In this document: piece after piece, positions 1 to 13,100 of the stretch
How positions within the stretch are numbered: position 1 is the stretch's first letter
Layout of the letters: each line of letters starts with the position of its first letter
DNA from: Salarias fasciatus
Lineage: Eukaryota > Chordata > Actinopteri > Blenniiformes > Blenniidae
NCBI RefSeq assembly: GCF_902148845.1
Contig: NC_043760.1
Coordinates: 16,842,994 to 16,906,993 of the forward strand
DNA: 64,000 nucleotides
Reading direction: 5' to 3'
Position numbers and translations under genes: made by a program
The notes under the pieces: model-generated
What the model was told of the DNA's origin: nothing
Database searches by the model: none
The model's input: only the letters and a program-made list of their open reading frames with translations

Positions 1-344
1 CTCCCTTCTGGATAAATACTTCCACTCACAGACAGGAGGCTGATATGGAGTTAGCTGAGTTTGAGCGCCTCCAAGTGGCGGAAATGACCACAGCAGTTTA
101 GTACTCACAGACTGAAAAAACGGTTTAGTTATCTCCATATATTGTTTTTAAAAGTATTTTAGTCTGCTAGTTTGAAGTGTTTATGTGTAATTCCTGGGAC
201 AGTAATCATAAATTATAATCTATTCTATATATGTTTTTTCACTCTCTGTTCTACAGAAACAAGAAAAAAAAAAAAAGAACTTCAAATGTCAGAAATCAGA
301 ATGACATTGCTGGTGGACTGGATATTTGAGTTTCACTTCAGTGT

Positions 345-530
345 AGTGATCAGGGCCTTTTCCTCACCAAGGAAGTTCTCCTGGTTCGAGTGTAATTGGG
401 GTGTTTTCTGTGTAGAGTTTGTATGTATTCTTTATGCATGTGTTTCACGGTCTTAGTTTTCTCTCAAATGCTTCAGTTTCCCCCCAGAGACCAAGGATTG
501 CGCTTTACTGGTCACTCTAATTAATCTAAT
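345..530 (+). repeat. Degenerate dispersed teleost repeat, copy A
   Basis: The block reads like the abundant fish repeat whose consensus runs from a GTGTGGAGTTTGCATGTTCTC-like stretch through a CAGTCC-like part to TTAATTGGTGACTCTAAA. Here those parts appear as TGTGTAGAGTTTGTATG near 410-430, then CAGTTTCCCCCCAGAG near 475 and TGGTCACTCTAATTAAT near 510-527. It is diverged and truncated, so it is old. The family name is left open because I recognise the consensus from its frequency in fish genomes, not from a search. Confidence 0.55.
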
Positions 531-1504
531 AATGTTTATTTAAATTTCATTTGAAGTTGGTGTTCTCAGCAGATATTAATGTAATTGAACATTGTCGTTA
601 TTATAATGGTGTGATTTTCTAAAGGTCAATAAATAATACTTTTTGTTGCATATTGAATGAAGCGTTCCAATATTTGAGAATTTCTTGATCTTTTTTTTAT
701 ATACAGTATATTAACAAGATAAACAGCAGGTGCTGTAGTTGCAATTAAGCACCTCCAGGGGGCAAACTTATCCCAAAGTAAGACGAGCAAGACCAGGACG
801 AGAGACATCTCTTCAAACATCTTCTTGCATAACGGAAAATATGCAGACAGCAGCTGATTTTTTTCCTCAATGTTCTTTTCATTTTAATTTCAACGTAGTC
901 AGCAGAAGTTTGAATAAGCCAGAGGTCTGTGAAATATACGATTTTGATGTTGCTGTCGTGCAGGATGTGCTTTCACTCATGAGGAGTAGGCAGTATGGTG
1001 CAGTGCATGATGGTACAAAGAGAAGACTTGCAACTGATGTATTTAAAAATGGGCAAGATGAGCCATCAGTGTCTATGTTCATTGCCACATTCCCTGTTAT
1101 TGTATGAAATGTTATTCTGCTACAGTCCATTAATTAAATGCATTATTTTGTCATATTTAGAAGCACTGGGTGTACTGACTGTGCTGATGTTCTATGCATC
1201 AGATGTCCCTCTTTCTGGATGAAAACATTAATCCGAGGGAACATCTGGAGCAACAAAAAGCAATCCTCCATTAGAGGATTCTCATTGTTTTTTCACTGTT
1301 GCACCACTGCAGGTAGTATAGACTAGTTGTTTATGAGTTTCAGTTTCCCTATTATTTTATTTTGACATAGATTCTTAATCTTTCTTTCTTAATACTTTAT
1401 TTCAGATGTCTTTCCTGAACACATCCTTGAAAAAGTCCCTGGATGGAGTCCAGTGTGGATTTTTCTGTGCGGTGTTTGCCAATTCATTTTTTTTTTTTTG
1501 AGTA

Positions 1505-1712
1505 CTTCTTGCACACAAAAACATGCCTGTAAGGTTAATTGGTGTCAATAAAGTGCCCCTAGGGGTAAATGTGAGTGTGTGTTGACTGTTTGTATTTGTG
1601 TATTTGCCCTGTGACTGACTAGTGACCTGACCATGGTGTATGCTTTCTTCCTTCTCCTCAAGGGACTGGCTCCACTGCGACCCTCAGGTAAAATGGTATA
1701 AAAGATTGAAAT
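1505..1712 (+). repeat. Degenerate dispersed teleost repeat, copy B
   Basis: This is the 3' half of the same repeat as the copy at 345-530. ACATGCCTGTAAGGTTAAT is followed by a TGCCCCTAGGGGTAAATGTGAG-like part, then a GTGACTGACTAGTGACCTG-like part, a GGCTCCACTGCGACCCTCAG-like part and a short tail. Both copies keep the GGTTAATTGGTG segment, so they are two insertions and not halves of one element. Confidence 0.6.
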
Positions 1713-4700
1713 AAAAGAGTTTCCCACGTCTTTTTGTTGCTGCAGACATTGCTGTCTTTGTTACTGTGTTACTTCAGCTTGTTAGTTTATTCAATTTAAC
1801 CAATAGATACTGGCCAGATAACTGGAGATGAAGCTCACAATAATTTTATCACAGCAGTAAGCAGGCAGTCTTAAAATAGCTGCTTTTTGGAACTCACTGT
1901 AGTATCAACGTGTTGCCTATTTTTGCATTACGTAATGTGTCATTTTATTATAAAATGTACTTTTCACATTAACGAGAATTGTAGTGCATTTTCTACATTG
2001 AACTCAATTGTTGTTTGGTACATTTAACTGAGATTTTTAGATTCAGTACCTATTTATTTTATTTTTTTTTTTATTTTATTAAAGAATAAAACATTTAATT
2101 TAATTTTGCTTTTTCCAGCCTGCGCACAAACCATGTTCGTTCACGAACTGAACTGAACTCTCCAATTCACTAAAATCTAAAAAATGTTGCATGTTTGTTA
2201 TTTTATATTTATAGTTCAAGCATTTACAATTTGAGACGCCGAGGATGTAACTAAAGTATCTTGAAGTATCAAAAGAGACACACAAACACAGGTGCATGCA
2301 CACGCACAGAAAATAACTTTTATACAGTTCTCCATTCCGGTGATTCTCAGATGTTTTTCCCCTTAAATCTCCTTCCTGGTGTATAACTCATCCTGAAATG
2401 CTGAAGGCCTCATGTCTGTTACACTGAGGCTACTTTATTTCCTGCTGCATTTTGTTTGATTTATGATGAAAGCGTTTCTTTTGATCGGTGTCTGATTTAC
2501 GATGAGTTGGATCAAACGCCGCCATGATCAAAAGCCTTTATGTGAACGGTTAGCACTTTCCAGTTTCAGGATATTGCTTTCTTTCATCTCAATTTGCTAA
2601 GTTTGGCTGAGATTACTCCCTGACCTATTCATATCCCCCTTAACAGCTGTGTCAGGCAGTTTAAAAAGGAACAGAAGACAGCCGACGATCAATGTTACGG
2701 CTTTCACTACTGTTTATGATTATATTTAATATACAGCTGTTTGGGTGCTAAGCGGCTGTAAGGCGACTGAAACTGTAAGAAAAAAGCAGGGATGTCTTTC
2801 ATTCTTATGCCAAGACAAAGCAACAAACAATCCCCACAACAAGTAAAGACATATAAACTACATGAGAACTCAGAGTTTTGAGGCATGAATCTCAGAACAC
2901 ACAACATGTGCTATGAAAAAGAGAATGAATTTGGCCAGACAGCAGAAAAAAAGTGAAAGGGAAACTGATTGTTTCATTTGTCTCTCTTTTATTTGAGATG
3001 GGATCACTTCATTCTATGGTGGCTACACTTTAGTTACAGTGGTAGTCATTAGAATTTCATCAGTTTGCATGCTCTCCCTTTATTTGGACTAGGTAATATC
3101 TGTTTCTCTATAGTTGAAACATGTATGCGGTTGATCACTTTGTGTTAACCTTGTGATGTGTCCATCCAGGATGTCCAGACTCTCACTCATGGGACTGATT
3201 TTCTCTATCCTCTGAAATCTCATATTCAAGTGTATATTATTCTCTAGCGTTGTTTATATGAAAAATATGCTAGAAAAAACAAAATATAGGTTTATAACTA
3301 AAATGCTGCACGAGATTTTAGACCTTATTTCTGTTGGACTGTCTCTGCACTATTTGAATGCATTTCCACTGCAACCTACATGAAGAGATCAGACACACAT
3401 GTAATTTAGTGAAGGGTGCCAGTTCTCCTCGTTGTAATTGGATAACAATTAGGACTCAGTTTTATCCTGTGGCATGCCACAAATCTTCAGCTGGATTTGA
3501 AAACAAAGCCACTTACTACGACATGGGAGTTACTGGAGCAAGTCAGTGGGGTTTCTGAGGTACAACAGAGTACCGGTAGTTCCCATAAGGAAAGCTTTTC
3601 ATCAGGAAAGGTGGATACTAGAAATAAAGATGGGGCTAAGGCGGCATAAGGTTTGCAGAGCTATTAAGACATTCAAAGCAAACAGGTTTTTGTGCAAGTT
3701 TTGTCATATAAGCACTTCTGGCATTAAATGAAGGGTGTAGACAACTGGGACTTTTTAAGCAGTGCTACACAAATGCAAATCTTTCAAGCAGCTCTCTGGG
3801 GAACGTTTTTCAATGAATTGTTGTAGGAAGAACAAAGTATTTCAGTCATCTTGAAATTGGTTCAAATATGCTATTAAGTAACACTTTTTTCTTTTCTTTT
3901 CTTTACTTTTTTTTGTTTGTTTTTTTGCTCCTCAACCTTCATACCCAATGCTTTGGCCCGCAGAGCTACATGAACTGTGTGCTACAGCTGCAACTGATTA
4001 AAAAAGTACCCATAAAGCAAAATATGTTTTGGAAATCTTTTTTGTCTTTCAATGAATGATACCATAAAGCACAGCAATAAAGGTCTTTTGACTTAAAAGC
4101 AGGTTGATCTTTAAATCACTACAACATTAAGTGAGATGGTTTTATCAAAATACATGTAAATAAATAAATAAATAAATGCAAACGACTGTATGCATGTTCA
4201 TACTTTAACAGTAGTACAATGTTTTTCTCAGGATGAGATGATGTCCATCTAGAAGATTACATTTCTGTAAGTCTTATCAAGTCATTTCTAATGCACAAAA
4301 AGCAACAGTCATATTCTGTTTGGTGTTTGAATTTTGCGAAAATCTGCATGCATTATTAACTAATGGTGCTTGCCATTTATTCAGTAAGTTTTGGGCAAAA
4401 ATACATTTAATCTCTGAAACAGAAATGTTACTCGAGGTCAAGATTGGATATTTATACTCTGATAAGGGGACGCATAGCATTACTGTACAGCACTGCTATA
4501 TAGCATTTTGAAATGATGCCAAATTGTCATTAATGTATAGGCCTTCCTATTTTCACTCTATGAATTAGCTATTGTGGGGGGATTCCACTGATAGCTCTGC
4601 TCTGGAGGGGACATTTCTTTCTTCTCTATTCTCATTTACCGTGTGTTATTGTTTGAATTACTCTTGGTGTTCATATTGTTTAAATAATAATTTTGACTAA

Positions 4701-6124
4701 TATAACAATAATGCTAATACTATTAATATCCATATTAACCCTAACCCAGGATGCAGTGATCTACTCATTTTAATTAATTTATATTTGATGCGGAATAAAA
4801 CTTAAAACAACATTAGATCTTTCCAGAAAAGGATAGAATATAAGGTCAGAAATGTTTGAATGCAGCAGCAGTGCAGCATCAAGAAAAACAAACAGCCAGG
4901 GCCGGACCTTTCTGTCAATTGTATGGGATCAATTTTGAGCTGTCAAGAAGGAATATTGTCCCGTTTTGACTAATGTGGCATTCAAGCTGACTTTTTTGGT
5001 TTGAATTTTCTTTTTCAAACACAGCAAATGGAATCTATCAGTGAAACAGCTGAGGTGAATATGGGTCAGCTCAGCACCTGAAGACTGTGAAACCTTGCTA
5101 TTGAGATATATGGTTTAGAATCAGAATCATCTTTGTGAAATATGGGAGGTGTTTATCAAAAGAGCTGTAGTCTGACTGAGAGCACAGGTTGCAGATGTTG
5201 TCCAGTCCTCCATATGATTTTCAACAGTGGTAGTGAGTTCTGACATGTGTCAGTTCCCCATGCCAAAGGCACATGTCCAATCCTTTATCATTATAAGGTG
5301 CTTTATTTTCAAGACGAATTAGGATTAATCTACAGGAGGGATCACAACTGACTCCTTTGAATTTGTGGATTATACAGTGAGCTGTGTTCACATCATGATT
5401 TCTGAAAGTGTTACTGATCCCTGAGGTTCATGCTTCCTGATCTTCATCACAGAAAATGTTTTTGATTGTCTGAAACGCTTGATAATGTTGTGTAGATTAC
5501 ATGGTGTGCCTTTAAAGTTCTTTAACTTCTCTATGATTTTTGCTATCTTTTTCTCAAAGTCACTGAATGGACCTGTTGTTGGACCAAATGTGTCTATTGG
5601 GTTGCAATTGTTTTTGATTTACTGGTACATTATAATGACCCTTTATACCCCTTTTTCACATTTTAAATGTTGTCTTTGTTCGATTGTGCATAAAATGTGT
5701 TCGGAACAATTGCAAATATTTGTATCCTATCCACAGTCTGATTGGAAGATAAAGTATATTGTACCAGATGGACACATGGACTGGAGCATCGTGTAGGCCA
5801 ATACTGCCAGTCGGACTTCTAGTGTATCTGTTCAATGTGAGATGACTGTAAAAACAGCACTCTAGTTTCAAACTCCCCAGTAACCTGGCCAGAAATTAAG
5901 ATTGAATGAAGGCTTTCATGTGGCACTGTGACAGGGCTGCAGTCCATCTGAAACCTTTATTTAGCAGGGTTTGCACAGAGTTTCTGGGGAATAGCAAGGT
6001 TAAATAGTCTAGTTTATAAATAGCACTGATTTTCTAAGTAGTCAGACTAGTGGTGAAGAAGAGCAGGTAACCCAAAGCAGTTGAAGTGGATTGCTATGAA
6101 TGGCACCCTGGACCTAAAAACAAC

Positions 6125-6528
6125 ACCCCGGGCGATTGGATCATTGATCGGCTTTCTCATTGGCCGGTAGAGCTGCCAGTCAGGCGCAACACTCGCTGGT
6201 TCGTTCAAACCTGGGATTTACGCATAGCGACTAATCTGCGTTGAGGTTTGAGCCACATCGCATTGTGTCGCAGCGTCTCGGTGCGCTCTCCGTGCGCTGA
6301 AAGAGCAATATTTGTTGGATTTACAATTCATCTCCAGCCGGGGGGGAGAAAAAAAGATCTGCTTTTCTTCACTTCCACCTGGGAGCGATTAGACGGGGGA
6401 AATCAGCGTGTAAATGGAGTTTCGACTATTGTCGTGACTGCTGTCCACCGCCTCTCACTCTGCTGAAGACTGTGCGTTGAAGTTGCAGCAGCATCCGCAG
6501 CGCCGCAGCTCTCCCTCTCCGTGCAGAC
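6125..6528 (+). promoter_or_regulatory. cdk5r2: cdk5r2 promoter-proximal region and 5' UTR
   Basis: Base composition changes sharply to GC/CpG-rich here and stays so through the coding exon. Two ATTGG (inverted CCAAT) motifs lie near 6135 and 6164, a usual arrangement in CpG-island promoters without a TATA box. No clear TATA box is seen. The transcription start is inferred to lie at about 6200-6400; it was not read from data. Confidence 0.45.
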
Positions 6529-7416
6529 ATGGGAACCGTCCTCTCCATATCCCCCGCCAGCAGGAAGGCGTCGATTATGGACGCCGAGGTCGCGGGGGAT
6601 CCGCTGAAAAGCGACAAAAGCCTCAAGCGGCACTCCATGTTTGTGTCGCTGTCCTGGAAGAAGCTGGTGGCCAATTCGGCCAAGAAGAGCGCAAAGAAAG
6701 TGACCCCGAACCCGCTGCCCACCCGGGACCTCCCGGCCAGTCAGGTGGCTCAGCTGAACAGCGAAAACGCCAGGAAGACGCACCAAACGGAGGAGAAGAA
6801 ACCCAAAGCCCCGATCCCGGTGCCGGTGCCCACGGTTCCCACGCAGAGCAGTGACAGCGTCATCCAGAACGGGAGGCTGTCCTCGGTCCAGAAGCAGCCC
6901 AGCAGCCTCTCTCTGGTGTCACCCAGGCGGATAGTCATCCAGGCGTCCACCGGGGAGCTGCTGCGCTGCCTGGGGGACTTCATGTGCCGCAGGTGTTTCA
7001 AACTGAAGGAGTTGAACAGCGGGGAGGTCATCCTCTGGTTCCGCAACATCGACCGGACGCTTTTGCTCCAGGGCTGGCAGGACCAGGGCTTCATCACGCC
7101 TGCCAACGTGGTGTTCGTGTACCTGCTGTGCCAAGACACGATCGCGGACAGCGTGGACAGCGCGTCCGAGCTGCAGGGCACCTTTCAGACTTGCCTCTAC
7201 CTCGCCTACTCCTACATGGGCAACGAAATCTCCTACCCGCTCAAGCCGTTCATGATCGAGGCCAACAAGGACGTGTTCTGGGAGACGTCGCTGCGCATCA
7301 TCAACAGGATGAGTGCCAAAATGCTCCAGCTGAATGCGGACCCGCACTTTTTCACCGAGGTCTTCCAGGACCTCAAAAACCAGCGCGAAATCAGCGAGTC
7401 CAACCTGGACCGCTGA
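6529..7416 (+). CDS. cdk5r2: Cyclin-dependent kinase 5 activator 2 (p39)
   Basis: This is a single-exon gene of 295 codons for the neuronal Cdk5 activator p39, which binds and activates Cdk5 in post-mitotic neurons. The start is set by the N-myristoylation motif MGTVLS, typical of p35/p39 and used for membrane anchoring. A basic stretch (LSWKKLVANSAKKSAKKVTP, residues 41-60) and a proline-rich linker (about 92-105) follow. The cyclin-box-like activator domain starts at about residue 133 (RRIVIQASTGELLRCLGDF) and includes FITPANVVFVYLLC, YSYMGNEISYPLKPF and LNADPHFFTEVFQDLKN. The C-terminus ends in SNLDR, matching the NLDR end of mammalian p39. Human p39 is about 367 residues; the shorter length here comes from missing Gly/Pro-rich inserts in the N-terminal half and tail. 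CDK5R1 (p35) is the alternative, but the MGTVLS start and NLDR end favour CDK5R2. Which teleost duplicate (a or b) this is cannot be decided. Confidence 0.95.
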   Translation: MGTVLSISPASRKASIMDAEVAGDPLKSDKSLKRHSMFVSLSWKKLVANSAKKSAKKVTPNPLPTRDLPASQVAQLNSENARKTHQTEEKKPKAPIPVPVPTVPTQSSDSVIQNGRLSSVQKQPSSLSLVSPRRIVIQASTGELLRCLGDFMCRRCFKLKELNSGEVILWFRNIDRTLLLQGWQDQGFITPANVVFVYLLCQDTIADSVDSASELQGTFQTCLYLAYSYMGNEISYPLKPFMIEANKDVFWETSLRIINRMSAKMLQLNADPHFFTEVFQDLKNQREISESNLDR

Positions 7417-7909
7417 CACGGATACCAACAAAAACACTGATGAATGTCAATCACGGACGGGTAGTTTGAAGTGAAAACCCATTTACTGAAGGCTTGGGCT
7501 GAATATGTCTCTCGTGATGTTACAACAAAATACTTAAATAATGGTGTTTAGACTACAGTGTAGGAGAATTCATACATGCATGCCAACGGTGTAATTGTCC
7601 TTGTTTTGTCTAGTCCCTTGAATGACGCAGGGGTTATCTTCACGGTGCAAATCACACTCTTAAGTGAGACTTAAATCCCAGTTTCATTGACGATTAGCCT
7701 ACATTCACAGGAAGTGAATGGACGCGGTGTTTAGGATCAGAATAGATCCGTGCGTCGGGGCGCGAAAGGCGGAGCTGTCCAAGGTGCTGACCTGCGCAGC
7801 TATTTCTCCTCCTCTCCCCGCTGCTCCAGACACTTCCCCCCCCAACAATACAGGCAAACATGGCTTAAGAGGAACACACTTTAAAGCCTAAGCCTTTTAG
7901 TGCAGGTAA

Positions 7910-7989
7910 AATAAATTGTGCTTTTTTTAATATCCCAACCAAGTTAATAGTTAAGCTGTTGAACTTGATGCCAGAGGCAGTGCAATAAA
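7910..7989 (+). terminator. cdk5r2: Candidate cdk5r2 polyadenylation signals
   Basis: AATAAA occurs at 7910-7915 and again at 7984-7989, about 500-570 nt after the cdk5r2 stop. Another lies at 9201-9206 with a T/GT-rich stretch after it. The sequence cannot tell which one is used. Confidence 0.35.
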
Positions 7990-10049
7990 TGTAGATATAT
8001 CTCATTTGGAAAAGAAGGTGCAAAAGCTATAATTTCTATGTGATTTTATTTTAAAAAAAGTCCCTCTTTAATCAAAATGCCACATTGTATGCATGACTAA
8101 TTCAATATCTGTTACCCCCTACAGTTTCTTGTCAACCCAGCTCACTTGTTAGAGTGATTCTCCAGTGATGCACCTGAAATAAGGCAGTTGGTTCAAGCTG
8201 AATGTGAGGAGGAAAGGGGCAGAATCTAATAAAGGGAGTATTTTACCCCCACAGAATGTGATGAATTGCACTAAAAAGGCCTATGGATGTTCTTACAGCA
8301 AGATTATCAACCCAAGGCCTCTGCTACATATTGCTTTTTTTCTTGGCCGATGTTATGTAGTGCTTTGCAGCACATTGTAGAGGTCAATGAGAGACATGAG
8401 TGGAATGTACCATTTTTTTTCCAAGAGATTTTGTTTGTAAATTTCATATGTGCCAATTAAGAAATGGCCTGAAACATTATGGTTTACATGTAAATATCCC
8501 ACATGTAAAATTCACTGTTTAATATATTTTCTTCTGCCTGTTTCAAAGGTGGCTGTATGTTGTATAAACATAGTCAGAGCATTGAAAAAAAAAATCAAGC
8601 AGAGCTTAACGGGCAAACTGAGTTTTCATAATGTTCTGTAAATGTTCTGTGGGTCTTGGGTTTTCTGCCTTCGACTCACTTTCAGTTCAGTCTATTCAGG
8701 ATCCTTCAGAATATCAATATTTATTGTACAGTGTCTCATCTTGAAGCAAAAGAACACTATTATTTACGCATTTAACAATTTAGTTTTATAAGCTAAAATG
8801 ATCTGACTTCAACATTTGAAACCAAAATTTCCATAAGAAACCAGACTATTCAGTGCTATGGTCCTTCTGAGTGGTCGTTGTGATATGGTGTTGTGAATCC
8901 ATTGCTTGAAAAGTGAATTTTAATGCTGCTACTTTGCACAGCTGTGAACAAACCTTCAATGTTTTGCACAGTGGTATGAGATAATGGTGTTTACCATGAG
9001 GTTTGCAGTTACTGTAACCAGTTCTTGCTCTAGGACGATCATATGTGAATCAAATCTTTTGTAAAGGTCATGTTTCCTACATATCATCAGTGGAAAGTGA
9101 TATCTAGGTATTTGTTTGTCATCTGTGGTGTTTCACCACAGTTGCATTCACTCTCTCTTTACATGTCAGTAAAAGTAATCGTTTATGATAACTATAAATG
9201 AATAAATCCAACTTATTTAGAATTCTTTGTCTCTTTGTCATTGCTTCATTCATGTGACATTTTCTTCTGATGTTTATCTTATGTGCGTAGTGCACACACG
9301 CCTGTAACCCATCCCTATGCAAACCCTGCAGTTTGTTGTATGATTAATTAACTCAGACATTCTCTTATCCACACACACACACCACTAATCCTTGATTCGC
9401 AAGGAACCCTTGAGACACGGTTATGCAACAGGAATAAGTCCATGACGAATATGCTTACTGGGATGTGTTGGAGATGTTGCCATCGGTTGCTATGAAACTG
9501 AAAGTCATTGGTTGCCATGAAACTAGAGTTCTTCGCACAGATGCGTTGTGACATGGACTAGTTTGTTAAATATAAATATAATAATATAAAATATTTCAGA
9601 AGTATGATACAGCTGCTTCAGAGGGGAACTTGTTTCATACACTGGCACCAGGAACAGCAAAGCTTGACACATATAAGGGATATTTTGGGTATCCTGTCTG
9701 TGTGTCCTGGGTATTTCAATCGGGGCCACATGCTGAAATGGGAACACAACCAAATAGAAAGTAAATTGTGAGACATCCTTAAGGAGTTAGTTTGCACTCA
9801 TTCACTTCAGGTTTCACAGATTCAAGCAAAAAGAAATATTGCATACCAGAGTTGCATAAATGATGTAGGATTGTGACATTTTTGAGGCTTCACTGGGTTT
9901 TGATCAGGGGGAGCCGCTGATAATTTCCTTATGACAGAATGGAGTCAAATTTATAAGGATTTCCTTTTGGATTTATGAATAAGCCACGTGGACCACAGGG
10001 TTCCTCCATGTGATTGGTTAGAATCTGCTGCAGTCTCAGAACTGTCTGT

Positions 10050-10051
<2 letters not shown>

Positions 10052-10121
<70 letters not shown>
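10052..10121. repeat. (CT)n microsatellite
   Basis: An uninterrupted run of CT dinucleotides about 70 bp long. The open frames through it on either strand are artefacts of the repeat. Confidence 0.97.
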
Positions 10122-10128
<7 letters not shown>

Positions 10129-13100
10129 GCTCTCTTCACCTCTTTTAGAGAGACACAGACTATTTATGGAACAAAAATTAAGAAACTCAGGCAGAAAATA
10201 AGGAACTGCATCGTGACAGAACATGAATGGAAAAAAATAATGAGATTAAAGTCAGACAGCTTTCAATTAGATTCATTCCCTTTCTTCTGTTAACCCCTCT
10301 TTTATTTATGTTTTTTATATTTTTCATTCAAAACCAGCACAACCTAATTCAACAATCCAATCTTTTATGGCAAAGAAAATAACAAGCACATGAATAGCGC
10401 TTATATTTTAAATGCATCTATATATTTTTTTTCTCAATAAATGCAGCTATACACTGAAAATGCATCTTGTGTGACAACCATGATCCTGACAGTCTCACAA
10501 CTAATGAGGCATTGCTTTTTGAAACTGAACAGTGAAGGAAAACATCGAAATGCAACATGAAAAAATAGCCGTCTTTTTATAAAACTGTTTTGTTTCCAAA
10601 GTGTTGACAGGTTGACATGGCAGGATTCTGCAGTAGTGTTATATAACAGTCTCCCAGTGCTGTGTTGCGAGCCTTGTCTTTGTTATTAAGATTCAGCCCA
10701 GGTCTCCAGCATATCTGTCTGCTCGCCTGCTTTCTGCATTCTTCTCCAATGTGTCTCTATAGTAACGGGAAGGTAAGTGAATGAGAGCCCGGCAATGTGT
10801 GCTGTGCTGAGCTGAGCTGGGCCGAGCATGGGTTGAACCGCTGCACAGCACATACATGCTGCAGTAATCAATAAAAGACATGCACACAGTACATGGACGT
10901 CTGTTGGTGCAGGCATGTCTGTGACTCCTCCATATGCAGCCACACAGCTGCCTCTGCTGTGCATTGTATTTCACTCCACTTGGCTTTTCTCCAGACTTCA
11001 GTTCATCTCAATGGACTGAATGAGTCTTAAATTTGATATTTGCAAACTGATTTAAGTGAGTTGAATGTCATTCTGTTTCCAGTATTGCAACTCAAACACA
11101 ATAAAGGGACACAGCTGAGTCTGTTTTCTTCAATTTTCCACTTGCACCAAATGTTTAATGTTTGTTTAATGACAATTTAGACAAAATATATATCTCTTCT
11201 TTGCACTAAACCTGTATGATGCAGTATATTTGTTTAGATCCATTGGATAAATGCAGTCAGGAGGAGGAAGAAGAAGGGTAAAAGTAGGAGTCTGTGAAAT
11301 TAAATGAACTGAGAACTTCACAAAACACACTCATAGGTTAAAGAATGTAAATTATCTACCACAACAAAATAATTTAATGGGGTATTGTTTTACATTATAA
11401 ATAATTTGTAACTTTTCATCCATATGTCTGAAACAAATAGACCAATGTTATTTAAAATGATAGTAGCAAATGGCTTTGGTCAATGACCTTCAAATAACCT
11501 TTTCAGATAGATTTTAGCTCTTCCCCTGTCAGATCCTTTCATCAGTATTAGCAGGAAGCTCTGTATTGATTTCCATTGTGTACCTGGAAGACGTTGAACT
11601 GTTAACCTCTCATATTCCAAACCAGCTTGAATGATCTATAATTGTGTGCTTTTTAATTTACACATTTTCAAGCTCTTTGTGAACATATCTCCAAAAATAA
11701 TTTTCTGACCAAAGGCAACTCAAGATAACAATTCCTCCACGATGTTCAGATACATTTGAGTTGTCTTTAACTTGGATTAAACTTACTCAGTGAGAACATC
11801 TCCATCACTGCCTTCTTTCACCAGTGTTGAATCACCAGAGCTGTAAATGACCAAGTCTTACAACTTCTTAGAAAGCTGATCGTACCATGCTATGCCCACA
11901 TCTCTTACCACATGACTGACTGAGCTTTCAGCTCCTCTCCTCGGTTCTCATTTTTATGTGGGAAGCTGAGATCCTTGACCTTTGAGCAGCAGAAACATCT
12001 CTGAACTCCAAATGAATATACTGGACTTTTAAGATTGACTGATTCACTCTGATCAAAATAACATTTCTGCATGCCACCGTTTGTGAGTGCCACACAGCGC
12101 TGACACCTCAGCTTTCTCACTCCAGTAGCACACCATCAATACATCCTGAACGAGGGAAAAACAGCTATACTTTTCAGAGATGTAACTTGTGACTGTAATA
12201 AATTAGGAAGTGACTAAGTGGCACTGCGCTGCCTTTAGCATCAGGTTTTAAACTTCCCTACACCCTGAAATTTCCTTTAATTATTAGATTTTGACTGATG
12301 TAGATTTAAACTGGGGGGGCATTCTCTTCCATATTTCACTTGTGTGGTCTCAGAAAGAAAAACACTGGATGTTATTAACGCTGTGTGCTTCTCCTTTGCT
12401 TGTCTTCAGTCCTCTCTACAGACTATCTTGTAAGTGCCTTTAGCTGTGCAGTGGAGGGTTCCTGATCCTGTGAGCATGCACCGTGTTAGATTGTTTGTTG
12501 TTTCCCATCCTTTTTTCTATCGTTACTATCCAATAGCCTCAATCTGTCAAACAGATGGCCACCACCTCTGAGTCTGGTCCTACCGCAGGTTTCCATCTGT
12601 TGAAAGGGAGCACTTTTTCTCCCCACCATTACCTCGCCTGCTTATGTGAATCAGCAAACTGGCAATCATTTATTTTTTCCTGTAAGATCTTGACTAAAAT
12701 ATGTTTGGGTTTGTGAGATGGTAATGCCACAGTTCACCCTGTATAGATAGAAGAAAACAAGCCCAGCAGAATTGTTTGTTTGTCTGGGTAAATTCTATGA
12801 AAGGGTCTGAATTTGACAAGAAATCGTCAGACTGGCAGGCTGACAAGCAACTAAACATAAACATCAACAAAAAGCCTGTAGTTTCGTCTCCTCTAATACT
12901 GTATAGGAAACATTTTTCTCCATGCATGTGTGTTTGCAGTCCTTATCTTCTGGCTTTTCTTCCCTCTCTCTTGAAATGGGATTCTCTCTGACGTGACAAC
13001 TGTCATCTTCACCTGTGTGGAAAAAGGCCAAATGCGGACCAACTGAGGCTACACCCAGTGGGGATTATGTCTATTTTGCTGTCCTCTTGCTACATAACCA

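Larger units (their letters stand above)
1..6100. other. Intergenic region upstream of cdk5r2
   Basis: No coding exon could be supported in this stretch. The open frames are short, are not bounded by convincing splice sites and resemble no family I know. It is AT-rich and holds two degenerate copies of a dispersed teleost repeat, near 345-530 and 1505-1712. Two CTCF-core-like motifs lie at 65-78 and 752-765. A 3' UTR of a gene beyond the left edge cannot be excluded. Confidence 0.6.

Noticed and set aside
739-1107. 122-codon open frame on the plus strand as a gene
   Set aside because: No recognisable domain, no matching splice structure, and overlapping open frames on the other strand. It looks like chance in a repeat-rich stretch.
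9951-10293. Open frames made of Leu-Ser or Arg-Glu repeats
   Set aside because: They are translations of the CT microsatellite at 10052-10121.
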